DNA from: Azospirillum sp. TSO35-2
GTDB lineage: Bacteria > Pseudomonadota > Alphaproteobacteria > Azospirillales > Azospirillaceae
Reading direction: 5' to 3'
NCBI RefSeq assembly: GCF_003116095.1
Contig: NZ_LGRA01000022.1
Location: 202,771 to 266,770, forward strand
DNA length: 64,000 nucleotides
Made by a program: the position numbers and the translations under genes. Under the pieces are notes generated by a model. That model did not search any database, was not told where the DNA came from, and saw nothing but the letters and a program-made list of their open reading frames with translations. Every line of letters starts with the position of its first letter. Position 1 is the stretch's first letter. Shown piece after piece: positions 62,387-64,000 of this stretch.

Positions 62387-63208
62387 ATGCTGCCGAACGC
62401 GAACGTCGTCGACACGGAGATCGGCCGCTTCCTGCTGTTCGATTCGGTGGATTCGATCTCCCAGCACCTGCGCCGGCGCGGCACGTGGGAGCCGGTGACG
62501 CTGATGATCGCCAAGGCCCTGGTGGCGATGGGCGGGCGGAACGGGACCGTCATCGACGGCGGCGCCAATGTCGGCGCCTTCACCATTCCCATCGCCAGCG
62601 CGTTCCGCGACCGCTGCCGCGTCGTCAGTTTCGAGGTGCAGCGACCGGTCTACCACCTGCTCTGCGGGGCGATCGCGCTGAACGGGCTGGACAATGTGCT
62701 GGCCCACAATCTGGCGCTGGGCAGCGCGATGGGGCTGGTCGACATCCCCGTTCCCGATTACCGCACCGACGCCAACCTGGGCGCGCTCAGCCTCGACCCG
62801 GCGGTGCGCCGCATCCGCCGCGAGGCCGGGCAGGGCTGCCACACCGACACCGAGGGCGTGCGGGTGGAGCAGGCCAGCATGGTGCGGATCGACGATTTCG
62901 CCATCGACGACCTCTGCCTGCTCAAGCTCGACGTCGAGGGCATGGAGCTGGCCGTCCTGCAGGGCGCCGGCGAGACGCTGCGGCGCTGCGGCTACCCGCC
63001 GCTGCTGCTGGAGCTGTGGGATCCGGACATGATGCCGGCGATCCGCGACTCCCAGCAGGCGCTGCTGTCGCACCTCGGCAGCCTCGGCTACAACCTGACC
63101 GCCATCGGCGAAACCGCCGTCGCCCAGCACATCGGCCAGCGCTCCGTCCTGACCTTCCATGTGGAGGACGACGGCCACCGCATCGCCATCCGCGAGGTCG
63201 TGCGCTGA
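62387..63208 (+). CDS. FkbM-family methyltransferase
   Basis: A 273-residue SAM-dependent methyltransferase of the FkbM type. GTVIDGGANVGAFTIPIASA (about 57-76) is the SAM-binding loop, VVSFEVQRPVYHLLCGAIAL the second motif, and the family signature LLKLDVEGMELAVLQGAGET lies at about 186-205. Such enzymes O-methylate sugars in polysaccharides or secondary metabolites. The ATG at 62387 follows GCGGGG and begins the family-like sequence; an earlier ATG at 62354 adds only 11 residues. No glycan cluster is adjacent. Confidence 0.88.
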   Translation: MLPNANVVDTEIGRFLLFDSVDSISQHLRRRGTWEPVTLMIAKALVAMGGRNGTVIDGGANVGAFTIPIASAFRDRCRVVSFEVQRPVYHLLCGAIALNGLDNVLAHNLALGSAMGLVDIPVPDYRTDANLGALSLDPAVRRIRREAGQGCHTDTEGVRVEQASMVRIDDFAIDDLCLLKLDVEGMELAVLQGAGETLRRCGYPPLLLELWDPDMMPAIRDSQQALLSHLGSLGYNLTAIGETAVAQHIGQRSVLTFHVEDDGHRIAIREVVR

Positions 63209-63229
63209 CGCTCAGGCCCGCGCCGCCGC

Positions 63230-64000
63230 CTAAGCCCGCGCTGCCAGCGTGCGGATCGCCAGCGCCGCCGCCGAGGCGCGGTTCTCGACGCCCAGCTTGG
63301 CGAAGACCTGCTCCAAGTGCTTGTTCACCGTGCGCGGGCTGATCCCCAGGATCTCGCCGATGTCGCGGTTCGGCTTGCCGTTGGCGGTCCACAGCAGCAC
63401 CTCCGCCTCGCGCGCGGTCAGGCCCAGCGCGTCGCGCAGGATCGCTTCCTGCCGGCCGGCGGTCGGCTCGCTCAGCCGGAACAGATACTCGTCCGGGTTG
63501 GCCGGGCTGAGGTAGGTGAATTCCAGCCGCCGCACCGCATCGCCGTCCGGCAGCTCCAGCGCGAAGGGCTCGGCGGACCCGGCCGGGGCCTGGCGCAGCC
63601 GGGTCAGTCCCTGCGCCAGCGTCGCGGCCAGCGGCGGGCGGCAGCCGTCCGCGCCGGGCATCAGGCCGGCCAGCAGCCGCTCGGCCTGCGGCGTGCACCA
63701 CAGCAGCCGGCCCTCGCCGTCGGTCGCCAGCAGGAAGCGGCCGGTGGCGTCCAGCGCGGCGCGGGCGCCGTAGGCGACGCGGGCGTTGGTCAGGTGGACG
63801 CGGATGCGGGCGATCAGCTCGTCGACGACGATCGGCTTGGTGACGTAATCGACGCCGCCGGCCTCCAGCCCCTTCACCACATGCTCGGTTTCGCTGAGGC
63901 CGGTCATGAAGATCACCGGCAGGTGCGACAGATGCGGGATCTGCTTCAGCCGCCGGCAGGTCTCGAAGCCGTCCAGGCCGGGCATCACCGCGTCCATCAG
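63230..64000 (-). CDS. LuxR/FixJ-type response regulator, 5' end cut by the window
   Basis: The visible 256 codons begin inside a receiver domain at the phospho-acceptor region (MDAVMPGLDGFETCRRLKQI). The switch Thr in IFMTGLSE and the Lys in DYVTKPIVVDELIAR follow. A PAS-like middle part (FLLATDGEGRLLWCTPQAER) comes next and then a LuxR-type helix-turn-helix at the C terminus (GLTAREAEVLLWTANGKPNR, IGEILGISPRTVNKHLEQVF). So it is a DNA-binding two-component regulator with a central sensor-like insert. The start lies beyond 64000. The partner kinase is not visible here; it converges on the FkbM gene. Confidence 0.88.
   Translation of the reverse strand: MMDAVMPGLDGFETCRRLKQIPHLSHLPVIFMTGLSETEHVVKGLEAGGVDYVTKPIVVDELIARIRVHLTNARVAYGARAALDATGRFLLATDGEGRLLWCTPQAERLLAGLMPGADGCRPPLAATLAQGLTRLRQAPAGSAEPFALELPDGDAVRRLEFTYLSPANPDEYLFRLSEPTAGRQEAILRDALGLTAREAEVLLWTANGKPNRDIGEILGISPRTVNKHLEQVFAKLGVENRASAAALAIRTLAARA

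Overview
The window is chromosomal DNA of a high-GC alphaproteobacterium, most likely Azospirillum or a close Rhodospirillales relative. This rests on gene content, not on a database match: a PhyR general stress response regulator, a FlbD-type flagellar regulator next to flhA, hopanoid-type HpnK, the metX-metW pair, an AroQ-type chorismate mutase beside hisC, and strongly GC-biased third codon positions. That bias also produces many long antisense open frames that are not genes. Layout: 1-10 kb carries an IclR regulator, a PIG3-type quinone oxidoreductase, a minus-strand envelope group (TPR-like exported protein, BON lipoprotein, amidase), a 55-codon gene with a clear promoter, purU and phyR. 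10-26 kb carries an aryl-CoA ligase, an hpnK-like deacetylase, a DMT exporter, a complete dppABCDF-type peptide ABC operon, yajQ, a small protein behind a sigma-54 promoter, an OFA-family antiporter, an S49 peptidase/trmN6/DUF2007 group, a polyprenyl diphosphate synthase and tRNA-Pro(CGG). 26-41 kb carries a phosphatase, a TPR-glycosyltransferase, a branched-chain amino acid type binding protein, a copper module (copA-cueR with a CueR-type operator), two small hydrophilic paralogues, a DHA2 exporter, metX-metW, chorismate mutase and hisC. About 41.3-43.25 kb is a visibly AT-richer insert with a two-gene HNH cassette. 43.25-55.05 kb is a flagellar operon read on the minus strand: fliF, fliH, fliN, motA, flbD, flhA, flhF, flhG, fliK and a QueF-like T-fold gene. 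55-64 kb holds an XRE regulator, an HD hydrolase, a hybrid histidine kinase with a neighbouring receiver protein, exoD, a CBS-domain membrane protein, a MaoC hydratase, an FkbM methyltransferase and a truncated LuxR-type response regulator. How parts work together: FlbD is a sigma-54 activator, and the window shows matching sites. A sigma-54 -24/-12 element and GCCCGGCA-type elements lie upstream of fliF. The same two kinds of element precede an unrecognised 130-residue gene at 20844, linking that gene to the flagellar regulon. CueR is translationally coupled to the pump it should control. No CRISPR array, transposase, integrase, rRNA or phage gene was seen.
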